The translations under genes and the position numbers were made by a program. From the NCBI GenBank assembly GCA_021811745.1, contig JAJZNH010000642.1, positions 1 to 6,463 of the forward strand: a stretch of 6,463 nt of DNA, given 5' to 3'. Positions 1 through 6,463 of the stretch are shown here, piece by piece. The first letter of the stretch is position 1, and the number at the start of each line of letters is the position of its first letter. Under the pieces are notes generated by a model. It was not told the DNA's origin. It searched no databases and saw nothing but the letters and a program-made list of their open reading frames with translations. Source of the DNA: Acidobacteriota bacterium. Lineage in GTDB: Bacteria; Acidobacteriota; Terriglobia; Terriglobales; Acidobacteriaceae.

Positions 1-1
1 G

Positions 2-616
2 GTTGGCGTGGAGCCGGAGAAACTGCCTTCGATGCTGCGCGCCCGCGAGGTGGGCCATCCCGTCACCCTCGAGCCAGAGGCCACTGTCGCCGACGGAATC
101 GCGGTGCGCCGGGCCGGCGACCTCACCCTCCCGCTTGTCTCCCGCTACGTGGACGAAATCGTTACTGTCGACGACGAGGAGATTGCCAGCGCCATCCTGA
201 TGCTTCTGGAACAAGAGAAGACTCTGGCCGAGGGCGCCGGCGCCGCCGCCCTGGCGGCTATCGTTCAGTCTAAAACCAGGCTCCGCAATCGCCGGACGGT
301 GGTGCTGGTCTGCGGCGGCAACATCGACGTCACGCTGCTGGCCAAAATCATTGAGCGCGGCCTGGTGAAGGACGGGCGTCTGGTGCGCCTGCGTGTTTAT
401 CTCCAGGACCGCCCCGGCGCGCTTCTGGCGCTCACCCAGATTCTTGCTCGGGAGCGCGCCAACATCGTGGAAACCCTGCATAACCGCGCCTATTACGGCG
501 TGAGCCTGGGTGAAACCGTTATCGATGTGACCATAGAAGCTCGCGGCGCCACGCACATTGCCGCCATCCACCATGCACTGCGCGAAGCTGGTTTCCGTTT
601 CGAACGAATACAATAA
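2..616 (+). CDS. ilvA: Threonine ammonia-lyase (threonine dehydratase), C-terminal part with ACT domain; 5' end outside window
   Basis: PLP-dependent cytosolic enzyme that deaminates L-threonine to 2-oxobutanoate and ammonia, the first step toward isoleucine or a threonine-degrading step. Only the last 204 residues are present; the reading frame is open from base 2. The GTG at 8 is an internal valine in a VGVEPE stretch that the family has just before its AGxPVTL-like segment, so it is not the start. Visible features are the ADGIAV segment (about residues 31-36 of the fragment), [10 protein letters not shown] (about 77-86), and VCGGN (about 103-107), whose Cys/Ser position contacts the PLP ring nitrogen in this fold. 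From about residue 127 to the end is one ACT domain ([19 protein letters not shown]), the regulatory fold seen in the medium-length, roughly 400-residue form. The single ACT domain argues against the long E. coli IlvA type. The lysine that binds PLP lies upstream and cannot be seen. A catabolic role (tdcB-like) cannot be excluded. Confidence 0.9.
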   Translation, partial: VGVEPEKLPSMLRAREVGHPVTLEPEATVADGIAVRRAGDLTLPLVSRYVDEIVTVDDEEIASAILMLLEQEKTLAEGAGAAALAAIVQSKTRLRNRRTVVLVCGGNIDVTLLAKIIERGLVKDGRLVRLRVYLQDRPGALLALTQILARERANIVETLHNRAYYGVSLGETVIDVTIEARGATHIAAIHHALREAGFRFERIQ

Positions 617-747
617 GGACGGCAAGAAACCAACACCCTGGATGGCAGCGAAGACCCGTGTTCCGTCCCTCAAATCCTGCAACTATTCGAAGGCATAATC
701 CGTCCATCGAAGTAAATCCGCTTCAGGGCGGCATGGGCTGGCGGCAG

Positions 748-867
748 GGGAAGCAATCCGTCTGCCTCGATCGTCCTGAAGGATTCGGACGGGGGCTCAG
801 GTTGCCTTTTGATCGCTGCAGTTTGGACGCGAAGACGGAAGTGCGGAGCGCAAAGGGAAGACAATCC
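748..867 (+). repeat. Pair of near-identical 12-13 base direct repeats
   Basis: GGGAAGCAATCC at 748-759 recurs as GGGAAGACAATCC at 855-867, differing by one inserted A. The copies start 107 bases apart, upstream of the adaptor gene. They may be regulator sites or may be chance; nothing else in the sequence decides this. Confidence 0.3.
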
Positions 868-1005
868 AGGTTTTGTATTTGGAGTTGTTGGAATTTTCTC
901 GTGCTCCGGAATGGCTTTGTCGCGGGCACGGGCCGCGTGAGCGGCAGAGGTTCCCGCCCGGAATGGAAGCGGGGCTGCTCTTATCGATCACAGGTTCGCA
1001 CCAGA

Positions 1006-1012
1006 AGAGAGG
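1006..1012 (+). promoter_or_regulatory. Ribosome-binding site of the adaptor gene
   Basis: The purine run AGAGAGG ends three bases before the ATG at 1016. The spacing is short, but the run extends upstream (AGAAGAGAGGAA), which allows pairing in several registers. It supports the ATG at 1016 as the start, together with the basic stretch and membrane anchor that follow in this frame. Confidence 0.6.
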
Positions 1013-1015
1013 AAC

Positions 1016-2266
1016 ATGGATCAGGCTCCGTCTGTTTCGTATCATGAACCGAATAACGACCCGCCGGGAGCGGGCAAGAAGCGGCGCCATCGCTGGATTT
1101 GGGCGATCGTCCTGCTGCTTTTTGGCCTCTTGTTCTACTGGGTGCTGCACCAGCATGAGGCGAGCCAGCGGCAAGGGGGCCAGGGCCGCCAGGGCGGGGG
1201 ACGGTTCGGCGCCGCAGGCCCCGTACCGGTAACTACGGCCACGGCGAAGTTTGGCAATCTGGGCGTCTATCTGAATGCCATTGGCACGGTTACGCCCGTC
1301 TATACCGATTCCATTACCGCCGAGGTGACCGGCGTGATCACTGCCGTGCACTACCACGAAGGCCAGTACGTCCATAAAGGCGACCCGTTGATCGACATCG
1401 ACGACCGCCCGTACGTGGCGCAGTTAGTGCAGGCGCAGGGTGCTCTGCAGCGCGATCAGAACATGCTCGCCGAGGCGCAGATGGATCTTAAGCGCTATCA
1501 GGACGCCTGGAAGAAGAACGCCATTCCCCGTCAGATTCTGGAAGATCAGGAGAAACTGGTTCTTATTGACGAGGGCACCGTCAAGAACGACCAGGGCGTC
1601 GTTCAGTTCGACCAGGTGCAGGTGGTCTACTGCCATATTTCCTCGCCCATCGACGGGCGGGTGGGCCTCCGCCTGGTCGACCCCGGCAACCTGATCACCG
1701 CGAACTCCACGAACGTGCTGGTCGTGGTTGCGCAGATGCAGCCAATCACCGTCATTTTCACGCTTCCTGAGGACGACCTGCCCGCGGTGCTCGAGGAGAT
1801 GCGCGGTGGCCACCAACTCAAGGTGGAGGCTTTCGATCGCACCCAGCAAGACCTTCTCGGCACCGGCAAACTGATCACGGTCGACAACCAGATCGACACC
1901 ACCACCGGTACGGTGAAGTTGCGCGCACTTTTCACCAATTCCAGGGGCATGCTCTTTCCCAACCAATTTGTCAACACCCGGCTGCTTGTGAAGACGCTCG
2001 ACCACCAGCTTCTGCTTCCCTCATCTGCTGTCCAGCACAACGGCGCCACCTCCTTTGTCTACCTGATCCAAGGCAGCAAGGCGGTGATGCGCACGGTCAA
2101 ATCGGGGATCGCGGAAGACGGCAATACGGTGGTGGCGGGCCTTCAACCCGGCGATGTGGTCGCCAACAGCAGCTTTGAGAAACTCCAGGACGGTTCGGCC
2201 ATTTTCCTCTCCAAGATCGCGCTGCCCTCATCATCCAGCGACGCGATCGGAAATGCCGCCCCATGA
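1016..2266 (+). CDS. mdtA: RND efflux periplasmic adaptor (membrane fusion protein), MdtA-like
   Basis: Adaptor that bridges an inner-membrane RND permease and an outer-membrane channel. It has 416 residues, close to E. coli MdtA. A short cytosolic N-terminus with a basic patch (KKRRHR, 21-26) is followed by one membrane segment (about 27-46) and a Gly/Gln-rich linker (about 51-68). There is no lipobox cysteine, so it is probably held by the membrane helix rather than a lipid. Next come the first lipoyl half (about 98-130, with EVTGVITAVHYHEGQYVHKGD), an alpha-hairpin (about 132-200), the second lipoyl half (about 203-230, ISSPIDGRVGLRLVDPGNLI), a beta-barrel domain (about 240-328, with TTTGTVKLRA and the MLFPNQFVNTRLLV strand) and a membrane-proximal domain (about 330-400). 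The stop overlaps the next start by four bases (ATGA), so it is coupled to the permease genes. Family assignment is firm; the exact substrate is unknown. Confidence 0.92.
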   Translation: MDQAPSVSYHEPNNDPPGAGKKRRHRWIWAIVLLLFGLLFYWVLHQHEASQRQGGQGRQGGGRFGAAGPVPVTTATAKFGNLGVYLNAIGTVTPVYTDSITAEVTGVITAVHYHEGQYVHKGDPLIDIDDRPYVAQLVQAQGALQRDQNMLAEAQMDLKRYQDAWKKNAIPRQILEDQEKLVLIDEGTVKNDQGVVQFDQVQVVYCHISSPIDGRVGLRLVDPGNLITANSTNVLVVVAQMQPITVIFTLPEDDLPAVLEEMRGGHQLKVEAFDRTQQDLLGTGKLITVDNQIDTTTGTVKLRALFTNSRGMLFPNQFVNTRLLVKTLDHQLLLPSSAVQHNGATSFVYLIQGSKAVMRTVKSGIAEDGNTVVAGLQPGDVVANSSFEKLQDGSAIFLSKIALPSSSSDAIGNAAP

Positions 2267-5200
2267 GCCCTTCACGGCCATTTATTCTCCGGCCCGTCGC
2301 TACCTCGCTGTTGATGGCCGCGATTCTGCTGGCGGGTATCGTCGCCTTCACGCAGCTTCCGATTTCGGCGCTGCCGCAGGTCGATTATCCGACCATTCAG
2401 GTGCTGACCTTCTATCCCGGGGCCAGCCCTGACGTGATGGCTACCACCGTCACGGCTCCGCTCGAGCGTCAGTTTGGCGAGATGGAGGGGCTCAACCAGA
2501 TGACCTCAACCAGCGCCGGCGGCGTCTCGGTGGTGGTGCTGCAGTTCAGCCTCACGCTGGGGATGGACGTCGCTGAGGAAGAGGTGCAAGAGGCTATCAA
2601 TGCGGGCGGAACCTTCCTGCCCGCCGATCTGCCCGTGCCCCCGGTCTACAACAAGGTTAACCCGGCCGATGCGCCCATCATGACCTTGGCCATCACCTCG
2701 GAAAGCATGCCTCTGTCGCGGGTGGAGGACCTGGTGGACACGCGCCTGGCGCCGCGCATCTCGCAGCTTAGCGGCGTGGGCCTGGTGAGCATCAGCGGCG
2801 GCCAGAAACCCGCCGTCCGCATCGAGGTCAACCCAGTTCAGCTCTCCTCCTACGGGCTGAACATGGAAGACATGCGCACCGCCCTGGTTTCGGCGAGCAT
2901 CAACTCCGCCAAGGGCAACTTCGACGGTCCACGGAACGACTACGAGATCGACGCCAACGACCAACTGGTCACGGCCGACGATTACAAAGACATCGTGGTC
3001 GCCTATTCCAACGGCGCACCGGTGTTCGTGCACGACGTGGCCAAGGTCGTCAACGGCGTGGAGAATGTGCGCCAGGCGGCATGGATGAACCTTACCCCGG
3101 CCGTCATTCTCAACATCCAGCGCCAGCCGGGCGCCAACACCATCACCGTCGTCAACTCCATCCGCAAGGTGCTGCCGCAGCTCGAGGCCAACCTTCCGGC
3201 CTCGATGCACATTATTACGCTGACCGACATGACAACCAGCATTCAGGCCTCGGTCAACGACGTGGAATTCGAGCTGATGCTGACCATCGGCCTGGTGGTG
3301 ATGGTCATTTTCCTGTTTCTGCGCAGCCTCTACGCCACCATCATTCCCAGCGTCTCCGTTCCGCTTTCGCTGGTCGGCACCTTTGGCGTGATGTACCTGC
3401 TCGGCTACTCGCTCGACAACCTCTCGCTGATGGCGCTCACCATCTCCACCGGCTTCGTGGTGGACGACGCCATCGTCATGATCGAAAACATCAGCCGGTA
3501 TCTCGAGGAGGGGATGCCCCCGCTCGAAGCCGCGCTGACCGGCGCCGGACAGATCGGCTTCACCATCATGTCGCTGACCGTTTCGCTGATCGCCGTACTC
3601 ATTCCCCTGCTCTTCATGGGCGATGTGGTGGGCCGCCTCTTCCGCGAGTTCGGCGTCACCCTGGCGGTCACCATCGTGATCTCGGCCGTGGTTTCCCTCA
3701 CCCTGACCCCGATGATGTGCTCACGCATCCTGCACTACAACCCGGAGGAGAAGCAGACCAAGTTCTACCGCGTCTCCGAGCACATGTTCAACAACCTGGT
3801 TGCCTTCTACGGGCGCACGCTGCGCGTGGTCCTGCGCTTCCAGACCGCGACCTTGCTGGTGGCCCTGGCCACCCTCATCCTCACGGTGGTCCTCTATATC
3901 GAGATCCCCAAGGGCTTCTTCCCGGTGCAGGATACGGGCGTGATCCAGGGTATCTCGCAGGCCAACGAGTCTATCTCCTTCCCGGCCATGGAGGAAAAGC
4001 AGAGGGATCTGACCAAAGTCATCCTTCAAGATCCAGCCGTAGAGAGCCTTTCGTCCTTTATCGGCGCCGACGGCGTGAACACCACCCTGAACAGCGGCCG
4101 CATCTCCATCAACCTGAGGCCCATCGAAGAGCGCCGCATCAGCGCCTCCGACATCATCCGCCGGCTGCAGACCAAGCTGGCCAAAGTGCAGGGGATTCAC
4201 CTGTACATGCAGCCGGTGCAAAACATCACAGTCGACGACCGGGTCAGCCGCACCCAGTATCAGTACACCCTCGAAGACCCCGATACCGACGAGCTGAACC
4301 TGTGGACCGACCGCTTCGTGGCCGCACTCAGGAAGATTCCCGATCTCGAGGACGTGGCCACCGACCGGCAGACCGGAGCTCGGGCCATTCAGATGGAGAT
4401 CGATCGCGTCACCGCGTCGCGGCTGGGTATCGCTCCCACCACCATCGACAACACACTCTACGATGCGTTCGGGCAGCGCGAAATCAATACGCTGTACACA
4501 CAGCTCAACCAGTATCACGTGATTCTGGAGACCGAATCTCAGTTTCAGCAAAGCCCGGCCGACCTTGGCAATCTGTACATCCAGGCAAACGGCTCCGCGA
4601 ATGCCACAGGCGCCGGCGCGGTAACGTCCTTTGCCTCTTCCGCATCGGCGGCGGCCGGCTCCAATGCCCTGACCTCTCCGTTGCGCTATACCCCCTCGTC
4701 GGGGTTGCTGGCAGCAGCGCCCACGGTCTTGACCGGCGGCGGCTCGGGTGCGAGCTCCAATCTCACCAGCGTTGCCGCCGGGGATCTCGCCATCCCCCTG
4801 AGGACCTTTACGCAAGCGAAACCGACGACCGAAGCCCTCTCCATCAATCACCAGGGGCAGTTTCCGGCCGTCACCATCTCTTTCAACCTGGCTCCCAAGG
4901 CATCTCTGGGAACGGCCATCAACAAGATCAATGCGGTGGTGAAGAGCCTGCACTTTCCGGATAGCCTGCAGGCCGGATTCCAGGGCACCGCGGCGTCTTT
5001 TGAAAACTCGATCTCCAATGAGGCTTGGCTCATCATTGCTGCCCTGGTCACGGTGTACATTGTGTTGGGCGTGCTCTACGAGAGCTTCATCCACCCCATC
5101 ACGATTCTCTCCACGCTGCCCTCTGCGGGCGTGGGCGCGCTGCTGGCGCTGATCGTCACCGGGCACGACCTGAGCGCCGTGGGCATTATCGGGATTATTC

Positions 5201-5577
5201 TGCTCATCGGCATTGTCAACAAGAACGGCATCATGATCGTGGACTTTGCCCTGGAGGCCGAGCGTCAGCGCGGCAAGAACTCCGAGGAGGCCATCTACGA
5301 GGCCAGCCTGCTGCGTTTCCGGCCGATCGTGATGACCACCATGGCCGCGCTGCTGGGCGGCGTCCCCCTGGCAGCGGGCACCGGCCTGGGATCGGAGCTG
5401 CGCCATCCGCTGGGCATCGCCATGGTCGGCGGTCTGCTGCTCAGCCAAATTCTCACCCTCTACACCACGCCGGTCATCTACATCTTCTTTGACAAGGTTG
5501 GGCGCAAGATCACCGGACGCAGCCCCTCCCATTCGTTTACGTCCGACGAGCAGCGGACGGTCACGGAGGGCGTATGA
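2263..5577 (+). CDS. mdtB: RND multidrug efflux permease, MdtB-like subunit
   Basis: Inner-membrane proton/drug antiporter of 1104 residues. It resembles E. coli MdtB (about 1040 residues) along its length: the N-terminus FILRPVATSLLMAAILLAG, then DYPTIQV, FYPGASPDVM, APLERQFGEMEGLNQM, KVNPADAPIMTLA and GVGLVSISGGQKPAVR. Twelve membrane segments fit the usual plan: TM1 about 10-29, TM2-6 about 337-487, TM7 about 526-547, TM8-12 about 919-1076, with two large periplasmic loops between. The proton-relay residues are present: the Asp pair D401-D402 in TM4 (GFVVDDAIV) and K987 in TM10 (IVNKNGI). IPKGFFPVQD (548-557) opens the second porter loop. About 63 extra residues, rich in Ser/Ala/Gly, sit near 776-838. 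The start overlaps the adaptor stop (ATGA), and its own Shine-Dalgarno is weak (GGAAA near 2249-2253), which suggests translational coupling. No frameshift is seen. Confidence 0.93.
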   Translation: MSPSRPFILRPVATSLLMAAILLAGIVAFTQLPISALPQVDYPTIQVLTFYPGASPDVMATTVTAPLERQFGEMEGLNQMTSTSAGGVSVVVLQFSLTLGMDVAEEEVQEAINAGGTFLPADLPVPPVYNKVNPADAPIMTLAITSESMPLSRVEDLVDTRLAPRISQLSGVGLVSISGGQKPAVRIEVNPVQLSSYGLNMEDMRTALVSASINSAKGNFDGPRNDYEIDANDQLVTADDYKDIVVAYSNGAPVFVHDVAKVVNGVENVRQAAWMNLTPAVILNIQRQPGANTITVVNSIRKVLPQLEANLPASMHIITLTDMTTSIQASVNDVEFELMLTIGLVVMVIFLFLRSLYATIIPSVSVPLSLVGTFGVMYLLGYSLDNLSLMALTISTGFVVDDAIVMIENISRYLEEGMPPLEAALTGAGQIGFTIMSLTVSLIAVLIPLLFMGDVVGRLFREFGVTLAVTIVISAVVSLTLTPMMCSRILHYNPEEKQTKFYRVSEHMFNNLVAFYGRTLRVVLRFQTATLLVALATLILTVVLYIEIPKGFFPVQDTGVIQGISQANESISFPAMEEKQRDLTKVILQDPAVESLSSFIGADGVNTTLNSGRISINLRPIEERRISASDIIRRLQTKLAKVQGIHLYMQPVQNITVDDRVSRTQYQYTLEDPDTDELNLWTDRFVAALRKIPDLEDVATDRQTGARAIQMEIDRVTASRLGIAPTTIDNTLYDAFGQREINTLYTQLNQYHVILETESQFQQSPADLGNLYIQANGSANATGAGAVTSFASSASAAAGSNALTSPLRYTPSSGLLAAAPTVLTGGGSGASSNLTSVAAGDLAIPLRTFTQAKPTTEALSINHQGQFPAVTISFNLAPKASLGTAINKINAVVKSLHFPDSLQAGFQGTAASFENSISNEAWLIIAALVTVYIVLGVLYESFIHPITILSTLPSAGVGALLALIVTGHDLSAVGIIGIILLIGIVNKNGIMIVDFALEAERQRGKNSEEAIYEASLLRFRPIVMTTMAALLGGVPLAAGTGLGSELRHPLGIAMVGGLLLSQILTLYTTPVIYIFFDKVGRKITGRSPSHSFTSDEQRTVTEGV
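4585..4782 (+). other. Low-complexity Ser/Ala/Gly-rich insertion within the MdtB-like permease
   Basis: Residues of roughly 775-840 of the permease interrupt a conserved stretch. The flanks NTLYTQLNQYHVILE before and PLRTFTQAKPTTEALSINHQGQFPAVTISFN after align by eye with E. coli MdtB, whose connecting segment is about 63 residues shorter and has a tight turn (SSDGG) here. The extra segment is dominated by Ser, Ala, Gly, Thr and Asn, has no charged residue except one Arg, and no membrane helix. By comparison with AcrB it falls in the DC (docking/funnel) subdomain, in the periplasm. The reading frame stays open and base composition matches the rest of the gene, so it is not an assembly artefact by this evidence. 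Exact edges are uncertain by several residues. Confidence 0.7.
5565..5569 (+). promoter_or_regulatory. Strong ribosome-binding site of the MdtC-like gene, inside the end of mdtB
   Basis: GGAGG lies four bases before the ATG at 5574, within the last codons of the upstream permease gene. It fixes the start of the second permease and is clearly stronger than the site in front of mdtB. Confidence 0.65.
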
Positions 5578-6463
5578 GCCTGTCGTCTCCCTTCATCTGG
5601 AGGCCGGTCGGCACAACTCTGCTCACATTGGCGATCGCCCTCGCAGGAGTCATCGGTTACTCGGTGCTGCCGGTGGCGCCGCTGCCGCAGGTGGACTTCC
5701 CGACCATCAGCGTCAGCGCCGGTCTGCCCGGAGCCAGCGCGCAGATCATGGCCTCTTCCGTTGCGACTCCCCTGGAACGTCAGTTCGCGCAGATTGCCAG
5801 CGTCACCGAGATGACGTCGTCGAGCACGCTGGGCAATACCCGGATCACACTGCAGTTCGACCTCAACCGCGATATCAACGGCGCGGCCCGCGACGTAATG
5901 GCGGGAATCAACGCGGCGCGCACCTATCTGCCCATCAACCTGCCTGCCAACCCCGACTACCGGCTGGTCAATCCCGCCGATGCGCCCATCATGATCATCG
6001 GCCTTACTTCCGACAAGTACAACCGAAGCACGCTGTACGACCTGGCTTCGACGCTGCTCATGCAGAGGCTGTCGCAGATTCCCGGGGTCGGCCAAGTGGG
6101 AGTGGGTGGAGGCGCCCAGCCCGCGGTCCGCGTGGAAGTCAACCCCAACAAGCTTGCGGATCTCGGCCTGTCGCTGAACAGTGTGGAGGCTGTGGTTCGC
6201 CTGCAAAACGCCGATTCTCCGCGCGGGCAGCTCTCCGACAAGGGCCATCTGTACGACATCATCACCAACGATCAGATCTCGCATGCCGACCAATACAAGC
6301 CGCTGATCGTGGGATACCACAACGGCCAGGCGGTGCGCCTCTCCGACGTGGCCGACGTGATCGATTCGACCCAGAACATCCGCACCGCCGGATACCTCGA
6401 CGGCCGTCCGGCCGTCAGCCTGCATATCTTCCGCCAGCCGGGCGCCAACATCATCGATACCGT
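5574..6463 (+). CDS. mdtC: RND multidrug efflux permease, MdtC-like subunit; 3' end outside window
   Basis: First 296 residues of a second RND inner-membrane permease; the frame is open to the right edge and the family length is about 1030 residues. It starts MSLSSPFIWRPVGTTLLTLA with TM1 at about 10-29, followed by the first porter loop (PN1, PN2 and part of DN). Motifs match E. coli MdtC more closely than MdtB: LPVAPLPQVDFP (32-43), MASSVATPLER (59-69), EMTSSSTLGNTRITLQFD (79-96) and the RDINGAARDV signature (99-108); NPADAPIMI follows at 133-141. The start overlaps the mdtB stop (ATGA) and has a GGAGG site. In E. coli, MdtB and MdtC assemble as a B2C heterotrimer with MdtA and TolC; the same arrangement is inferred here. 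The membrane Asp pair, the Lys in TM10 and any insertion like that of the first permease lie beyond the window and cannot be judged. Confidence 0.9.
   Translation, partial: MSLSSPFIWRPVGTTLLTLAIALAGVIGYSVLPVAPLPQVDFPTISVSAGLPGASAQIMASSVATPLERQFAQIASVTEMTSSSTLGNTRITLQFDLNRDINGAARDVMAGINAARTYLPINLPANPDYRLVNPADAPIMIIGLTSDKYNRSTLYDLASTLLMQRLSQIPGVGQVGVGGGAQPAVRVEVNPNKLADLGLSLNSVEAVVRLQNADSPRGQLSDKGHLYDIITNDQISHADQYKPLIVGYHNGQAVRLSDVADVIDSTQNIRTAGYLDGRPAVSLHIFRQPGANIIDT

Larger units (their letters stand above)
617..1015. other. Intergenic region between ilvA and the efflux operon; no supported gene
   Basis: This 399-base gap has no convincing coding sequence. An open frame from 658 gives an Arg/Gly/Ser/Cys-rich translation with no family resemblance and runs into the start of the adaptor gene in another frame, so it looks like chance. 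No GC-rich hairpin followed by a T run is seen after ilvA, so no intrinsic terminator is supported. The promoter of the pump operon probably lies here, because the gap is long and the downstream genes overlap, but no good -35/-10 pair could be identified; the most A/T-rich stretch is about 868-900. Short direct repeats (AATCC-containing motifs) and a weak stem at 758-792 are described under findings. Confidence 0.7.

Noticed and set aside
8..616. GTG at 8 as a true start of a short ACT-domain protein
   Set aside because: The frame is open upstream to the window edge, and the GTG encodes the valine of a conserved internal VGVEPE motif of threonine ammonia-lyase.
921..937. Inverted repeat CGCGG-7-CCGCG as an operator or terminator
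   Set aside because: The arms are only five bases of plain G/C in GC-rich DNA and no T run follows.
906..966. Direct repeat CCGGAATGG at 906-914 and 958-966, spaced by about five helical turns
   Set aside because: A nine-base repeat in a 400-base gap is expected by chance fairly often, and neither copy is palindromic or part of a larger symmetric site.
658..1047. Open frame of 129 codons on the + strand in the intergenic gap
   Set aside because: Its translation is rich in Arg, Gly, Ser and Cys with no domain-like pattern, it lacks a good ribosome-binding site, and it overlaps the adaptor gene start in another frame.
797..1375. Open frame of 192 codons on the - strand
   Set aside because: It lies largely antisense to the well-supported adaptor gene and its translation resembles no known family; long antisense frames are expected in GC-rich coding DNA.
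3081..4964. Open frame of 627 codons on the + strand inside the MdtB-like gene
   Set aside because: It is the shifted frame of the permease gene; the translation is dominated by His, Arg, Gly and Pro and shows no membrane segments or motifs.
3721..5532. Open frame of 603 codons on the - strand
   Set aside because: It is antisense to the permease, with a composition rich in Gly, Asp, His and Gln that is typical of reverse-complement shadows of GC-rich genes.
5478..6425. Open frame of 315 codons on the - strand near the right edge
   Set aside because: It is antisense to the MdtC-like gene, whose + strand frame shows clear RND family motifs from its first residues.

Overview
The window is about 60% G+C by eye and densely coded on the + strand. 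It holds the 3' end of a threonine ammonia-lyase gene, a 399-base non-coding gap, and then a tightly packed operon for an RND (resistance-nodulation-division) efflux pump of the MdtABC type, cut off by the right edge. No mobile element, RNA gene or CRISPR array was seen. The proteins indicate a Gram-negative, double-membraned bacterium. My best guess is Acidobacteriota, based only on the general look of the RND proteins and the base composition; this is an inference, not a demonstrated assignment.

Layout: (1) 2-616, C-terminal half of a threonine ammonia-lyase (IlvA, medium form) with its ACT domain. (2) 617-1015, no convincing gene; a few short direct repeats and a weak hairpin, no obvious terminator. 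(3) 1016-2266, a periplasmic adaptor (membrane fusion protein) like MdtA. (4) 2263-5577, a complete inner-membrane RND permease like MdtB, carrying a low-complexity insertion of about 63 residues. (5) 5574-6463, the first 296 residues of a second RND permease, which resembles MdtC rather than MdtB.

The three pump genes overlap by four bases at each junction (ATGA), so they are almost certainly co-transcribed and translationally coupled. By analogy with E. coli, the adaptor would link a heterotrimer of the two permeases to an outer-membrane channel and export small hydrophobic or amphipathic compounds using the proton gradient. No outer-membrane factor or regulator gene lies in the window. IlvA belongs to isoleucine synthesis or threonine breakdown and has no evident functional link to the pump.

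The window is mostly ordinary. The points most worth a second look are the insertion in the MdtB-like subunit, the paired and divergent permeases, the unequal ribosome-binding sites of the two permease genes, and the repeated short motifs in the intergenic gap. I see no wholly new system.
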